46,791 nucleotides of DNA from Thiosulfatihalobacter marinus (lineage in GTDB: Bacteria > Pseudomonadota > Alphaproteobacteria > Rhodobacterales > Rhodobacteraceae): the NCBI RefSeq assembly GCF_016019955.1, contig NZ_JAECRZ010000003.1, positions 1 through 46,791 on the forward strand, given 5' to 3'. Shown here in pieces: positions 15,972 through 24,942 of this stretch. Made by a program: the position numbers and the translations under genes. Positions within the stretch are counted from its first letter, which is position 1; the number at the start of each line of letters is the position of its first letter. The notes under the pieces were generated by a model that was not told the origin of the DNA, did no database searches, and saw only the letters and a program-made list of their open reading frames with translations.

Positions 15972-16763
15972 TCAATGGCCCAGGATCTGGCTGAGAAACA
16001 GCTTGGTCCGCTCGCTCTTGGGATTGTTGAAGAACTCTTCCGGTTCATTCTGTTCCACGATCTGCCCGGCATCCATAAAGATCACGCGGTTCGCCACCTG
16101 ACGGGCAAAGCCCATCTCGTGGGTCACGCACAGCATGGTCATACCCTCTTCGGCAAGCTCGATCATGGTGTCCAGAACTTCCTTGATCATCTCGGGATCA
16201 AGCGCGGATGTCGGCTCGTCAAACAGCATGATCTTGGGCCTCATGCACAGGCTGCGCGCAATCGCGACCCGCTGCTGCTGCCCCCCTGAAAGCTGACCGG
16301 GATATTTGTCGGCCTGCTCGGGGATCTTCACCTTTTCCAGAAAATGCATCGCCGTTTCCTCGGCCTCCTTGCGGGGCGTCTTGCGCACCCAGATCGGGGC
16401 CAGCGTGCAGTTTTCCAGAATGGTCAGGTGCGGGAACAGGTTGAAATGCTGAAAGCACATGCCAACCTCGGACCGGATCTTGTCGATATTCTTCAAATCG
16501 CTGGTCAGTTCGGTTCCGTCCACCACAATCTTGCCCGACTGGTGCTCTTCCAGCCGGTTGATGCAGCGGATCAAGGTCGATTTCCCCGAGCCCGAAGGCC
16601 CGGCAATCACGATCCTTTCGCCTTCATTGACGGTCAGGTTGATGTCGCGCAGCACGTGAAAAGAGCCGAACCACTTGTTCATGTTAGAGATTTCAACCGC
16701 AACATCGTCCGAGACATGCATCTTGGAGCGGTCGATTTGACGGTCGGTCATAAGTTCAGACAT
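15972..16763 (-). CDS. aapP: general L-amino-acid ABC transporter ATP-binding protein
   Basis: A 263-residue ATPase of the polar amino-acid uptake class. It has Walker [13 protein letters not shown] signature LSGGQQQR, Walker [15 protein letters not shown] and switch His in VTHEMGFA. It is the last gene of the aapJ-Q-M-P set and energises import of a broad range of L-amino acids. Spacing to aapM is 15 bases. ATG 16763 gives MSELM, and the in-frame Met four codons later is an alternative. Tandem hairpins follow. Confidence 0.95.
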   Translation of the reverse strand: MSELMTDRQIDRSKMHVSDDVAVEISNMNKWFGSFHVLRDINLTVNEGERIVIAGPSGSGKSTLIRCINRLEEHQSGKIVVDGTELTSDLKNIDKIRSEVGMCFQHFNLFPHLTILENCTLAPIWVRKTPRKEAEETAMHFLEKVKIPEQADKYPGQLSGGQQQRVAIARSLCMRPKIMLFDEPTSALDPEMIKEVLDTMIELAEEGMTMLCVTHEMGFARQVANRVIFMDAGQIVEQNEPEEFFNNPKSERTKLFLSQILGH

Positions 16764-16778
16764 TTGCAGAACTCCTTC

Positions 16779-18080
16779 TTAGTGACCTGTATGAAGCTTG
16801 CGCTCCAGGTACATGGAATAGCGGGACATGGAGAAGCACACGATGAAGAACAGGAATGCGATGAACGCGAACAGTTCCCAATAGATGCCGTTCCATGCGG
16901 TGTCGGCCCGGATCGCGTTGGACAGCCCGATCACATCAAACAGCCCGATGATCGACACAAGGGTGGTATCCTTGAAGATGCCGATAAAGGTGCTTACGAT
17001 GCCCGGGATCGAGATTTTCAACGCCTGGGGCATGATGATCAGCCGTTGCGCCTGCCAATAGTTGAGGCCCAGCGAATCGGCCCCCTCGTACTGGCCCTTG
17101 GGCAGGGCGGCAAGACCACCCCGGATCACCTCGGCCATATAGGCTGCGGCAAACAGGGTCATCATGATCATCACCCGCAGGATGATGTCAAAATTGGTGC
17201 CGGGCGGCAGGAACAGGTTCAGCAAAAGGGACGCCACGAACAACAGCGTGATCAGCGGCACACCCCGGATGAACTCGATGAACCCGACACACAGGGCTTT
17301 GACAATCAACAGATCCGATTGCCGCCCCAACGCCAGCACAATGCCTATTGGCAATGAGCAGCCGATCGCGACAATCCCCAACAGCACCGCCAGCATGAAA
17401 CCGCCGAACTGACGGCTTTCCACGCTTTCGATGCCAATCGGGATAATGCCCTGGATCGCACCAGCAACGGTCCCTGCCAACGCGAACCACCACAGAATCG
17501 GCAGCACGACCGCCCCGATCACAGCGACAAGCGACCCGGCCACCGGCACCAGAACACGATAGGCAAGATAGCCGATACCAAACCCGGCAGCTGCCATCAG
17601 CGGACCCCAGATCGACCCACCCCAAAGCAGCCAGGGCATGACAAATGGGTACACCGCTGTCACATACCAAAGCTGGCGCGGCGCCTGGTCTGAAAACAAG
17701 ACCGGGGCCATTGCAATCAATGTCACCACAAGGGTCAGGTTGACCCGCCAGTAAAGGTCGCTTGGATAGAACCCGTACAGCAGTTGCAGCCAGCGTTCAT
17801 TCACCACGCCCCAGCAGGCATGACCCTCGGTGCTTCCCCAGGTTGCTATGAATATCTCGCGGCATTCATTCAGCGAATCCGCGTTCCAGGCCGATTGGAA
17901 GATCCAGGGCAATATCCCCGAAAGCACGTAATAGACGAACGCCAGCGATACCACAGTCAGGATCGAGTTGAACCATCCCGAAAACAGGTTCTCGCGCAGC
18001 CAGCCGATCACGCCAACCGTTGTGGCTGGCGGGTGCTGTTCCGGCAGCATCTCGGTGCGGACAAAAGCTTGATTACTCAT
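16779..18080 (-). CDS. aapM: general L-amino-acid ABC transporter permease AapM
   Basis: A 433-residue membrane protein, long for the HisM family because of an N-terminal extension with extra hydrophobic segments, which is typical of AapM. The EAA-type loop is EGADSLGLNYWQAQRLIIMP (about residues 343-362), which contacts AapP. It pairs with AapQ to form the channel. It starts one base after the aapQ stop, so translation is probably coupled. Confidence 0.94.
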   Translation of the reverse strand: MSNQAFVRTEMLPEQHPPATTVGVIGWLRENLFSGWFNSILTVVSLAFVYYVLSGILPWIFQSAWNADSLNECREIFIATWGSTEGHACWGVVNERWLQLLYGFYPSDLYWRVNLTLVVTLIAMAPVLFSDQAPRQLWYVTAVYPFVMPWLLWGGSIWGPLMAAAGFGIGYLAYRVLVPVAGSLVAVIGAVVLPILWWFALAGTVAGAIQGIIPIGIESVESRQFGGFMLAVLLGIVAIGCSLPIGIVLALGRQSDLLIVKALCVGFIEFIRGVPLITLLFVASLLLNLFLPPGTNFDIILRVMIMMTLFAAAYMAEVIRGGLAALPKGQYEGADSLGLNYWQAQRLIIMPQALKISIPGIVSTFIGIFKDTTLVSIIGLFDVIGLSNAIRADTAWNGIYWELFAFIAFLFFIVCFSMSRYSMYLERKLHTGH

Positions 18081-18081
18081 C

Positions 18082-19350
18082 TTATCTCTCCACCAATGCG
18101 ACGCGCTTGTTGTACCAGTTCATGACCGCCGAGATACTCAGCGAAATCAGCAGGTAGCAGGCCATGAGCAACAGAACGCCCTCAAGCTCGCGCCCGGTCT
18201 GGTTCATCGTGATCCCGCCCAGCGTGCCGGTGATGTCCATATACCCCACGGCAATGGCCAGCGACGAGTTCTTGGTCAGGTTCAGATAGTTCGAGATCAT
18301 CGGCGGAATGATGACCCGCAGCGCCTGTGGCAGGATCACCAGGCGCATCGTCTTGCCCGGCCGCAGCCCCAGCGCACCGGCGGCTTCGGTCTGACCGTGG
18401 CTGATGGCCAGGATGCCGCCACGCACAATCTCGGCGATGAAAGCCGCCGTATACAGCGACAACGCCAGCCAAAGCGCGATGAGCGAATTACGCATATGCG
18501 TGCCGCCCTGAAAGTTGAAACCTTTCAGCGCCGGGTAGCCCAGGTGGAACCCAAGCAGTGTCAGCAGAGCGATCATCGGCACAAAGAATATGGCCAGGTT
18601 GACATGCCACGTCTTGGGCCGGACGCCGGTCGCAGCCTGGATGCGGGCCGCACGGGCCGTCACTTTGCGAATGGCAAAAATGCTCGCCGCCAGAACAATC
18701 AGGATCGCCACCAGATCAAGCGAAACGTCAAAGCGCAGCGAGGAATCGCCGAACAGGTGAATATTGCCCAGACTGTTGGAAAACAGCGGCTCGGGGATAT
18801 ATACACCGCGGTTGGTGATCGCCACGGTATCGAAGAAACTCAGTGTCGCCTCGGGGTTTTCGCCCCGGAAGTCGCGCGGCGCCGGCAGGCTTTCGATCAG
18901 GATCGCCATGGCCAGAACGATCCACAACAGCACAGGCACGTTGCGGAACACTTCGACATAGACCGTCATGATCTTTGCCACCAGCCAGTTCTTGCTCAGA
19001 CGCAGGACGCCGACAAGAACGCCGATGATGGTTGCGGTGATACAGCCAAGAACGGCCACCACAATCGTGTTGATCAGGCCGATAAAGGCCGCCCGCAAAT
19101 GCGTATCACGGCTGTTGTAATCCAGCAGGCGCTGGTTGATGTCATAGCTGGCTGGTTCGCCGAGAAAGCCCAGGTCAATCGGCTTGCCCAGCGTTGCAAG
19201 GTTCACGATCGTGTTGTTGATCAGCCAGGCTGCCAGCAACATGAATCCCAGCATCGCAACCGCCTGGATCGTCAGGGAACGATACCGGGTGTCATAGATC
19301 AGCATAGACAGCCGGAACGACTCCTTGGGAGGGTCGGTCAAAGTGGTCAT
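18082..19350 (-). CDS. aapQ: general L-amino-acid ABC transporter permease AapQ
   Basis: A 422-residue HisM-family permease with several membrane segments, beginning at about residue 27. The coupling loop is EAAGALGLRPGKTMRLVILP, a textbook EAA motif. AapQ and AapM form the heterodimeric channel. It lies 135 bases downstream of aapJ, separated by a stable hairpin that probably lowers its expression relative to the binding protein. Confidence 0.94.
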   Translation of the reverse strand: MTTLTDPPKESFRLSMLIYDTRYRSLTIQAVAMLGFMLLAAWLINNTIVNLATLGKPIDLGFLGEPASYDINQRLLDYNSRDTHLRAAFIGLINTIVVAVLGCITATIIGVLVGVLRLSKNWLVAKIMTVYVEVFRNVPVLLWIVLAMAILIESLPAPRDFRGENPEATLSFFDTVAITNRGVYIPEPLFSNSLGNIHLFGDSSLRFDVSLDLVAILIVLAASIFAIRKVTARAARIQAATGVRPKTWHVNLAIFFVPMIALLTLLGFHLGYPALKGFNFQGGTHMRNSLIALWLALSLYTAAFIAEIVRGGILAISHGQTEAAGALGLRPGKTMRLVILPQALRVIIPPMISNYLNLTKNSSLAIAVGYMDITGTLGGITMNQTGRELEGVLLLMACYLLISLSISAVMNWYNKRVALVER

Positions 19351-19442
19351 TTGGATACTTCCCCGTTACTCGGCCTATTGTTTTTTTGCGGCGCTCAGGG
19401 CGCCTTGGCCGAAGTCTTGGTGTGACTTGGTCACGCAATGCG

Positions 19443-19474
19443 AGAAGGGCGCGAGGTGTTCCCCGCGCCCTTCT
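19443..19474 (-). terminator. hairpin between aapJ and aapQ (partial terminator/attenuator)
   Basis: AGAAGGGCGCG (19443-19453) pairs perfectly with CGCGCCCTTCT (19464-19474), an 11-base stem just after the aapJ stop. There is no long T-run. This is the usual arrangement for stabilising an abundant binding-protein mRNA while limiting read-through to the permease genes. Confidence 0.7.
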
Positions 19475-19485
19475 GTTCTTGGTTC

Positions 19486-20502
19486 TTACCGGAAGGGCGG
19501 CGAGTAGATCAGGCCACCGTTGGTCCACTGGGCGTTCAGCCCGCGCGCCAGGCCGATCGGAGTGCTTTCACCGATGTTCTTCTCGAACAGTTCGCCATAG
19601 TTGCCACCGGCCATGATTGCGTTCTTGGCCCAGTCGGCCGACAGGCCAAGCTGCTCGCCCAGGTTGCCTTCGCTACCCAGCATACGGTTGATTTCCGGGT
19701 TGTCGGTGCCCATGGACATCTCTGAGATATTGGCCGAGGTCACGCCCAGCTCTTCGGCTGCGATCAGCGCGTTCAGAGTCCAGCGCACCACGTCACCCCA
19801 CTCGTTGTCGCCGTGGCGGACCAGCGGGCCCAGCGGCTCTTTCGAGATGATTTCGGGCAGAAGCACGTGATCACCGGGATTTTCAAAGGTCGCGCGGGTT
19901 GCCGCGAGGCCCGAAGCATCGGTGGTGTACACGTCACAGGCACCGGCCAGGTACTGCTGTTGCGCTTCGGCGTTGGTTTCGATCGGCACCGGCTCATAGC
20001 TGATATTGTTGGAGCGGAAGAAATCGGCCAGGTTCAGCTCGGTGGTGGTGCCGGTCTGGATGCACACGGTCGCGCCGTCCAGTTCCTTGGCCGAGGACAC
20101 GCCCAGTTCCTTGGGAACCATAAAGCCCTGACCGTCATAGTAGTTCACGCCGACGAATTCGAACTTCAGGTCCACATCGCGCGAGAATGTCCAGGTGGTG
20201 TTCCGGGCCAGCATGTCGATTTCACCCGACGCCAGCGCGGTGAAGCGTGTCTTGCCGGTGGTGGGCACGAATTCCACGGCTTTCGGATCGCCCAGCACTG
20301 CGGCGGCAACCGCGCGGCACACACCCACGTCAAAACCGTTCCACTCGCCATTGGCATCCGGTGCAGCAAAACCGACAAGGCCGGTGGTCACACCACAGTT
20401 CAGCTTGCCGCGCGCCTTGATGTCGTCAACGGTCCCGGCGGCAGCTGCGCCAGCGACCAGGCCCGCTACAGTCAGCGCGCCAAAAAATACGGATTTCTTC
20501 AT
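19486..20502 (-). CDS. aapJ: general L-amino-acid ABC transporter substrate-binding protein
   Basis: A 338-residue periplasmic protein with a signal peptide (MKKSVFFGALTVAGLVAGAAAA, cleavage near residue 22). Family landmarks are GKLNCGVTTGLVGFAAPD, GFDVGVCRAVAAAVLGD and ARNTTWTFSRD. It delivers amino acids to AapQM. I chose ATG 20502 because AGGAAGAGG lies upstream and the signal peptide starts there; a longer reading frame from 20655 has no such support. It is the first gene of the operon. Confidence 0.95.
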   Translation of the reverse strand: MKKSVFFGALTVAGLVAGAAAAGTVDDIKARGKLNCGVTTGLVGFAAPDANGEWNGFDVGVCRAVAAAVLGDPKAVEFVPTTGKTRFTALASGEIDMLARNTTWTFSRDVDLKFEFVGVNYYDGQGFMVPKELGVSSAKELDGATVCIQTGTTTELNLADFFRSNNISYEPVPIETNAEAQQQYLAGACDVYTTDASGLAATRATFENPGDHVLLPEIISKEPLGPLVRHGDNEWGDVVRWTLNALIAAEELGVTSANISEMSMGTDNPEINRMLGSEGNLGEQLGLSADWAKNAIMAGGNYGELFEKNIGESTPIGLARGLNAQWTNGGLIYSPPFR

Positions 20503-20704
20503 TTTTACCTCTTCCTGATGTCCCGCCCTTCCCTGGGCGGCGTTTCGGCCTTCATCAGCCGTATCAGAGGCACAGGGAATTGGTCCCCACGCACCCCATG
20601 CTCCAATGTGGTCGGATTCATTCGAAAACGTCAAGTGCCCCATCACCGTTTTCAATCATTGTTTATCTGGTGGCAGGGACGGCGCAAGTAACGGACAATT
20701 CAGG

Positions 20705-21415
20705 CTATTTCTGCGACATTTTGTGAAAGCGATGGGCGTGCAGAAATGCCTGCCGCTTGACTTCCGCCATCTCCGACGCCTCTTCGTCGACGCCCCACAG
20801 CTCTTCCTGCCAGGTTTCGTCGATTCTGGAAACCCGCCACAATTCTTCGATCGGCAAGTGATCCAGGGTCGCGGCGAAACCGATGATCAACGATCCCGAA
20901 AGGCTGACAAGATCATGAAATGCCGCCAATTCGAAGTTGTTCAGCCCATGGACCCGGCGCCGCAGCACATCCAGCGCCGCCCTGTCCTGGGGATGGTGCA
21001 TCACACCGGACACCGCCGCCAGACGCGCGCCAAGCGCGGTCTCGGCCCAGTCCAACAACGGATCCCAGTTCGCCGCCTGGCGCGCGACAAGCTCTGCCGG
21101 GGTCGTCGCGCGATAGCACAACAGGTCGCTGCCTCCGTATTCGGCCAGCATATCCGCCACATCCGCGTGCTGGACCGCCACCTTGTCAATCGCGGCATTG
21201 GCCGATCGTGTGAAGGGCATCGATCGCGGATCAACCTCGCCTTGCTGCGCGTCCCATTCCTGCGCAATCGCGCCCGCCATTTGCGCGCCCGGCACAACCA
21301 GCGGCGCCTTGGCCGGTGTGCGCAGCGCCCGCCCGTCCAGATGCACGGCAAACCCGCCGCCCTCGGACACCACGGATGTCTCTTTCCAGAACCGTTTCCT
21401 GGCCCAACCGCTCAT
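20705..21415 (-). CDS. ATP12-family chaperone (F1-ATPase assembly)
   Basis: A 236-residue protein of the ATP12 family, found in alphaproteobacteria and mitochondria, where ATP12 helps assemble the alpha subunit of the F1 ATPase. Landmarks are RKRFWKETSV near the start, HLDGRALRTPAKAPLVVP, EWDAQ, then SDLLCYRA and WDPLLDWAE. It follows the HAD phosphatase gene with only four bases between, so it is probably the last gene of the rarA-crcB-rluC-HAD-atp12 unit. Confidence 0.92.
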   Translation of the reverse strand: MSGWARKRFWKETSVVSEGGGFAVHLDGRALRTPAKAPLVVPGAQMAGAIAQEWDAQQGEVDPRSMPFTRSANAAIDKVAVQHADVADMLAEYGGSDLLCYRATTPAELVARQAANWDPLLDWAETALGARLAAVSGVMHHPQDRAALDVLRRRVHGLNNFELAAFHDLVSLSGSLIIGFAATLDHLPIEELWRVSRIDETWQEELWGVDEEASEMAEVKRQAFLHAHRFHKMSQK

Positions 21416-21419
21416 TGCG

Positions 21420-22094
21420 TTATCCCCATACCGTTGCCAATGCGCCCTCCAGCGCGTCGAAACTGTCGATCAGCACATCCGCCCCCACAAGAGTCGCCGG
21501 ATCGTGATAGCCCCAGCTTACCCCGATCGCCGGGATGCCTGCCGCGCACGCCATCTCCATGTCATAGCTTGTATCGCCCACCATCACCGCATCACGCGCG
21601 GCCACGCCGGTTTCCGCCAGCGCCGCGTGCAACATGGCGGGATGGGGCTTGGACGGGTGGTGATCGGCAACCTGCCGGGTCACGAACATCCGCTCCAGCC
21701 CATGCCCCTGCAACAGCTTGTCCAGACCGCGCCGCGACTTACCCGTCGCCACACCCAGCAGAATGTGATCCATCCTCTGCAACCGTCGCAGCGCCTCGGC
21801 GGCACCGGGATAAAGCGGCGAGGATTGCCGTGTTCCGACGGCCTCGCGCCGGGTCATGTAACTGTGCTTGTAGCCGTCCACCAGCCTGTTCAGTGTGGCC
21901 GCATCCGCCCCGGGCGCCAGCCGTGCCATCGCCACGTCCAGCGACAACCCGACAATCCCCAGAACCGCCTCGCGTTCCGGCATCTCGGCACCCACAGCCG
22001 CGAAAGCCGCCGCCATGGCACCCAGGATGTCCGCCTGGCTGTCTACCAGCGTTCCGTCCACGTCAAACACCACCAGCCGCAGCGCTGCCGTCAT
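21420..22094 (-). CDS. HAD-family phosphatase (phosphoglycolate phosphatase-like)
   Basis: A 224-residue HAD hydrolase. Motif I is VVFDVDGTLVDSQ with the nucleophile Asp, motif II is the Thr in GVATGKS, motif III is a Lys in PSKPHPAML, and motif IV is VMVGDTSYDMEMA. The helical cap after motif I is typical of phosphoglycolate phosphatase/beta-phosphoglucomutase relatives. The substrate is not certain. ATG 22094 overlaps the stop of the upstream pseudouridine synthase (ATGA), so the two are coupled. Confidence 0.9.
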   Translation of the reverse strand: MTAALRLVVFDVDGTLVDSQADILGAMAAAFAAVGAEMPEREAVLGIVGLSLDVAMARLAPGADAATLNRLVDGYKHSYMTRREAVGTRQSSPLYPGAAEALRRLQRMDHILLGVATGKSRRGLDKLLQGHGLERMFVTRQVADHHPSKPHPAMLHAALAETGVAARDAVMVGDTSYDMEMACAAGIPAIGVSWGYHDPATLVGADVLIDSFDALEGALATVWG

Positions 22095-23134
22095 TGCAAC
22101 CCCTCGAACGGGTCTTCCGCGGCCATGTCTGCGGTCCACTGGAACGTATCGAACGTGTGCGACATATGCGCGGGCAGCGGGGCGTCCACGGTGATCAGCT
22201 TTTTCGTGACCGGGTGCTCGAACTGCATCCGGCGCGCATGAAGGTGCAGCTTGTTCGAGATGATCCCGCCCAGCTGCGCGCCCCAGCCATCGCCCATGTT
22301 GTCCTGGCCCGATCCACCGTATTTTCCATCCCCGATGATCGGATGCCCGATCTCGGCCATATGCGCGCGCAACTGATGCGTGCGCCCGGTGATCGGCTCC
22401 ATCGCCACCCAGGCCGCCCGGCTGGCGACCCGGTACAACGTGGCATATTGGGTGATCGCCCGCTTGGCCCCCGGCGTCGATTCCACGTCGCGCGGATGCA
22501 CGCAATGCATCTTTTCACCCTCGCCGCGCTTTCCGTGTCCCGGCGCCTTGACCAGCCCATACTTGATCTCACCCAGATACGGCGTTGGCACACCGGCCAC
22601 CACGGCCCAGTAGATCTTGCGGGTTTCGCGATGCCGGATCGCCGCAGTCAGCGCCGCCGCCATCTGCCGCGTGCGCGCCAGAAGCAGCACCCCGGACGTG
22701 TCCTTGTCCAGCCGATGCACCAGACGCGGCTTTTCCTCCAGACCAAAGCAAAGCGCCTCGGCCAACCCGTCGACATGTTTCTTCTGCTTGCTGCCACCCT
22801 GGGTCGGCAAACCCGGCGGTTTGTTCAGCGCAATGATGTGATCGTCGCGAAAAATCACACAATCCCGAATCATCCGCGCATCCGCCTCGGACACATGCGT
22901 CCTTATCATCGTGGGCTGAGACCCCGGCGCGGGCAAAGGCGGAATGCGCACCTGCTGGCCCGGGCTCAACCGCGCCGAGGCCTTGACCCGCCCGCCATCA
23001 ACACGGATTTCGCCCTTGCGGCACATTTTCTCGATCAGGCCCTGGCTGACATGCGGAAACACCCGCCGGAACCAGCGATCAAGCCGCTGATCCGCATCCC
23101 CCGGCCCCACGGTAATTGTCTGTACCTGGCTCAT
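22091..23134 (-). CDS. RluA-family 23S rRNA pseudouridine synthase (RluC-like)
   Basis: A 347-residue enzyme with an N-terminal S4-type RNA-binding segment (about 16-65, QRLDRWFRRVFPHVS) and a catalytic RluA domain. The active Asp is in HRLDKDTSGVLLLA, and ITGRTHQLRAH and IGDGKYG follow as expected. It isomerises selected uridines in rRNA. Which positions are modified cannot be told from sequence; RluC is the closest match by length and layout. It is coupled to crcB upstream and to the HAD gene downstream by four-base overlaps. Confidence 0.88.
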   Translation of the reverse strand: MSQVQTITVGPGDADQRLDRWFRRVFPHVSQGLIEKMCRKGEIRVDGGRVKASARLSPGQQVRIPPLPAPGSQPTMIRTHVSEADARMIRDCVIFRDDHIIALNKPPGLPTQGGSKQKKHVDGLAEALCFGLEEKPRLVHRLDKDTSGVLLLARTRQMAAALTAAIRHRETRKIYWAVVAGVPTPYLGEIKYGLVKAPGHGKRGEGEKMHCVHPRDVESTPGAKRAITQYATLYRVASRAAWVAMEPITGRTHQLRAHMAEIGHPIIGDGKYGGSGQDNMGDGWGAQLGGIISNKLHLHARRMQFEHPVTKKLITVDAPLPAHMSHTFDTFQWTADMAAEDPFEGLQ

Positions 23135-23508
23135 GCGTACACCGCCCGCGCCATCATCAGTCCCGCCGCCAACGCAGCGACCGACCCGACAACGCTGACC
23201 ATCACATAAACCGCCGCCGCCGTTATCTGGCCACGTTCGATCAGGGTCACAGTCTCCAAAGAAAACGCCGAGAACGTGGTGAACCCGCCCAACAGCCCGG
23301 TCATCACCAGCGGCGAGTAATGGGTCAGCCCGCGATGCGCCGCCGCCACCACGAACGCCCCCATCAGAAACGACCCGATGACATTCACCGTGATGATCGC
23401 CAAGGGAAACCCGGTTCCCAACAGGCGCACCACACCCAGCCCCACGACAAATCGCAGGCTGGCACCCACGGCTCCGCCAAAGGCCACATATATAAGGCTT
23501 TGCAACAT
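23131..23508 (-). CDS. crcB: fluoride ion channel
   Basis: A 125-residue protein with four hydrophobic segments. The Fluc signatures are GGAVGASLRF near the start, TVNVIGSFLMG with the pore Asn, and GLLGGFTTFSAFSLE with the Phe/Thr track that conducts fluoride. It works as a dual-topology dimer that exports fluoride. ATG 23508 fits the family length. I did not find a fluoride riboswitch in the short gap upstream, which is filled by the dispersed repeat. The 3' end overlaps the pseudouridine synthase start. Confidence 0.93.
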   Translation of the reverse strand: MLQSLIYVAFGGAVGASLRFVVGLGVVRLLGTGFPLAIITVNVIGSFLMGAFVVAAAHRGLTHYSPLVMTGLLGGFTTFSAFSLETVTLIERGQITAAAVYVMVSVVGSVAALAAGLMMARAVYA

Positions 23509-23557
23509 GCCCGCGTCTGTCGCGCGCCACCACGCGGATGTCAAGCTCGCCGAATTC

Positions 23558-23617
23558 TTCATTTTGCCCGAAATACTCCGGGGGGGTCGCCCAACGGGCG
23601 ACGGGGGCAGCGCCCCC
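23558..23617. repeat. dispersed 59-60 base repeat, copy 2
   Basis: Same structure and orientation as 12751-12809: TTCATTTTGCC, then ATACTCCGGGGG, then the stems GTCGCC..GGCGAC and GGGGGCAGCGCCCCC. Here it lies between the rarA stop and crcB and reads antisense to rarA, so on the minus strand the two hairpins come first, immediately after the rarA stop. It could slow or stop rarA transcription. Confidence 0.8.
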
Positions 23618-24936
23618 TACCCGCCCCGCTTGGCACGCAGCGTCGCAAAGTAATCCAGCCGCCGCTTCAACTCGCGCTCGAACCCGCGCTCGACCGGCGT
23701 GTACAAAACCGGCCGCTTCACGTCTTCAGGGAAATAGTTCTGCCCCGAAAATCCGTCCTCGGCATCGTGATCGTATGCATACCCGTCGCCATATCCCTGA
23801 TCGGCCATCAACGATGTGGGCGCGTTCAGAATGTGCCTGGGCGGCATGGCCGAGCCGGTCTTTCGCGCCAGCTTGCGCGCCGCCTTGTAGGCGCCGTATC
23901 CGGCATTGCTCTTGGGGGCCAGCGCCAGATACACCACCGCCTGCGCCAGCGCCAGCTCGCCCTCCGGGCTGCCCAGCCGCTCATAGGTCTCCCAGCCCTG
24001 CAAACACACCGCCTGCGCCTGGGGATCGGCCAGTCCGATATCCTCCACCGCCATGCGCGTGATCCGGCGCGCCAGATAGCGCGGGTCTTCGCCCCCCTCC
24101 AGCATCCGCGCATACCAGTAAAGCGCCGCGTCCGGGTCCGACCCGCGCACCGATTTGTGCAGCGCCGAGATCAGATTGTAATGGGCATCACCGGATTTGT
24201 CATACTGCGCCGCGCGCCGCATCAACCGGGTCGACAGCGCCTCGGGGTCCAGCTTGCCCGGCAGGTTCCAGGCCATGACCTGCTCGATCAGGTTCAAAAG
24301 CGCGCGCCCGTCGCCATCGGCCATTTCCAGCAGCGCCTCGCGCGCGGGCCCGCTCAACGGCAACGCCCGGTCCAGCGCGCGCTCGGCGCGCTGGGCAAGC
24401 CTCTCCAGATCGCCCAGGCTCAGCCGTTCCAGCACCAGCACCTGGGCGCGGCTCAATAGCGCCGCGTTCAGCTCGAAACTCGGGTTCTCGGTGGTTGCTC
24501 CCACCAAAAGGATGGTGCCGTCTTCCATATGCGGCAGGAAACCATCCTGCTGCGCCTTGTTGAAGCGATGAATCTCGTCCACGAACAACAACGTGCCCTT
24601 GCCGTTCGACCGGCGCATCCTGGCCGCCTCGAACACCTTGCGCAGATCCGGCACCCCGGTGAAGATCGCGCTGATCTGCACGAAATGCAGATCGGTCTCA
24701 TCCGCCAGAAGCCGCGCAATCGTGGTCTTGCCCACCCCCGGCGGCCCCCAGAACACCAGCGAAGACAACGCGCCCGAGGCCAGCATCACGCCCAGCGGCG
24801 CCTCGGGGCCCAGAACCTGCTCCTGCCCGATCACCTCGCCCAGGCTGCGCGGGCGCAACCGATCGGCCAGCGGTCGGTGCCCGGCTCCGGGGTCGTCGGC
24901 CCCATCGCGGGGCACGGAATCAAATAGGTCGGCCAT
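23617..24936 (-). CDS. rarA: replication-associated recombination protein A (MgsA/RarA AAA+ ATPase)
   Basis: A 439-residue AAA+ protein related to clamp loaders. It opens with PLADRLRPRSLGEVIGQEQVLG, then Walker A FWGPPGVGKTT, Walker B TLLFVDEIHRFN and a sensor-1 region LLVGATTENPSF. The C-terminal half (LISALHKSVRGSDPDAALYW) is the tetramerisation domain. RarA acts at stalled replication forks. It follows htrA by six bases and so probably shares its transcript. Confidence 0.95.
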   Translation of the reverse strand: MADLFDSVPRDGADDPGAGHRPLADRLRPRSLGEVIGQEQVLGPEAPLGVMLASGALSSLVFWGPPGVGKTTIARLLADETDLHFVQISAIFTGVPDLRKVFEAARMRRSNGKGTLLFVDEIHRFNKAQQDGFLPHMEDGTILLVGATTENPSFELNAALLSRAQVLVLERLSLGDLERLAQRAERALDRALPLSGPAREALLEMADGDGRALLNLIEQVMAWNLPGKLDPEALSTRLMRRAAQYDKSGDAHYNLISALHKSVRGSDPDAALYWYARMLEGGEDPRYLARRITRMAVEDIGLADPQAQAVCLQGWETYERLGSPEGELALAQAVVYLALAPKSNAGYGAYKAARKLARKTGSAMPPRHILNAPTSLMADQGYGDGYAYDHDAEDGFSGQNYFPEDVKRPVLYTPVERGFERELKRRLDYFATLRAKRGG

Positions 24937-24942
24937 TTTCCC

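Noticed and set aside
20503..20704. aapJ promoter
   Set aside because: A TTGACG lies on the minus strand near 20633, but no acceptable -10 box is found 16-18 bases away. The true promoter could not be placed.
20606..23209. An 867-codon open frame on the plus strand
   Set aside because: It is antisense to ATP12, the HAD phosphatase and the pseudouridine synthase, all of which have clear family motifs and ATGA coupling on the minus strand. The translation is rich in Arg, Pro and His, as expected for a GC-rich shadow frame.
23131..23557. Search for a fluoride riboswitch near crcB
   Set aside because: The gap upstream of crcB is short and taken up by the dispersed repeat and the rarA end; crcB also seems to be transcribed within a longer unit. 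I saw no convincing crcB-motif pseudoknot.
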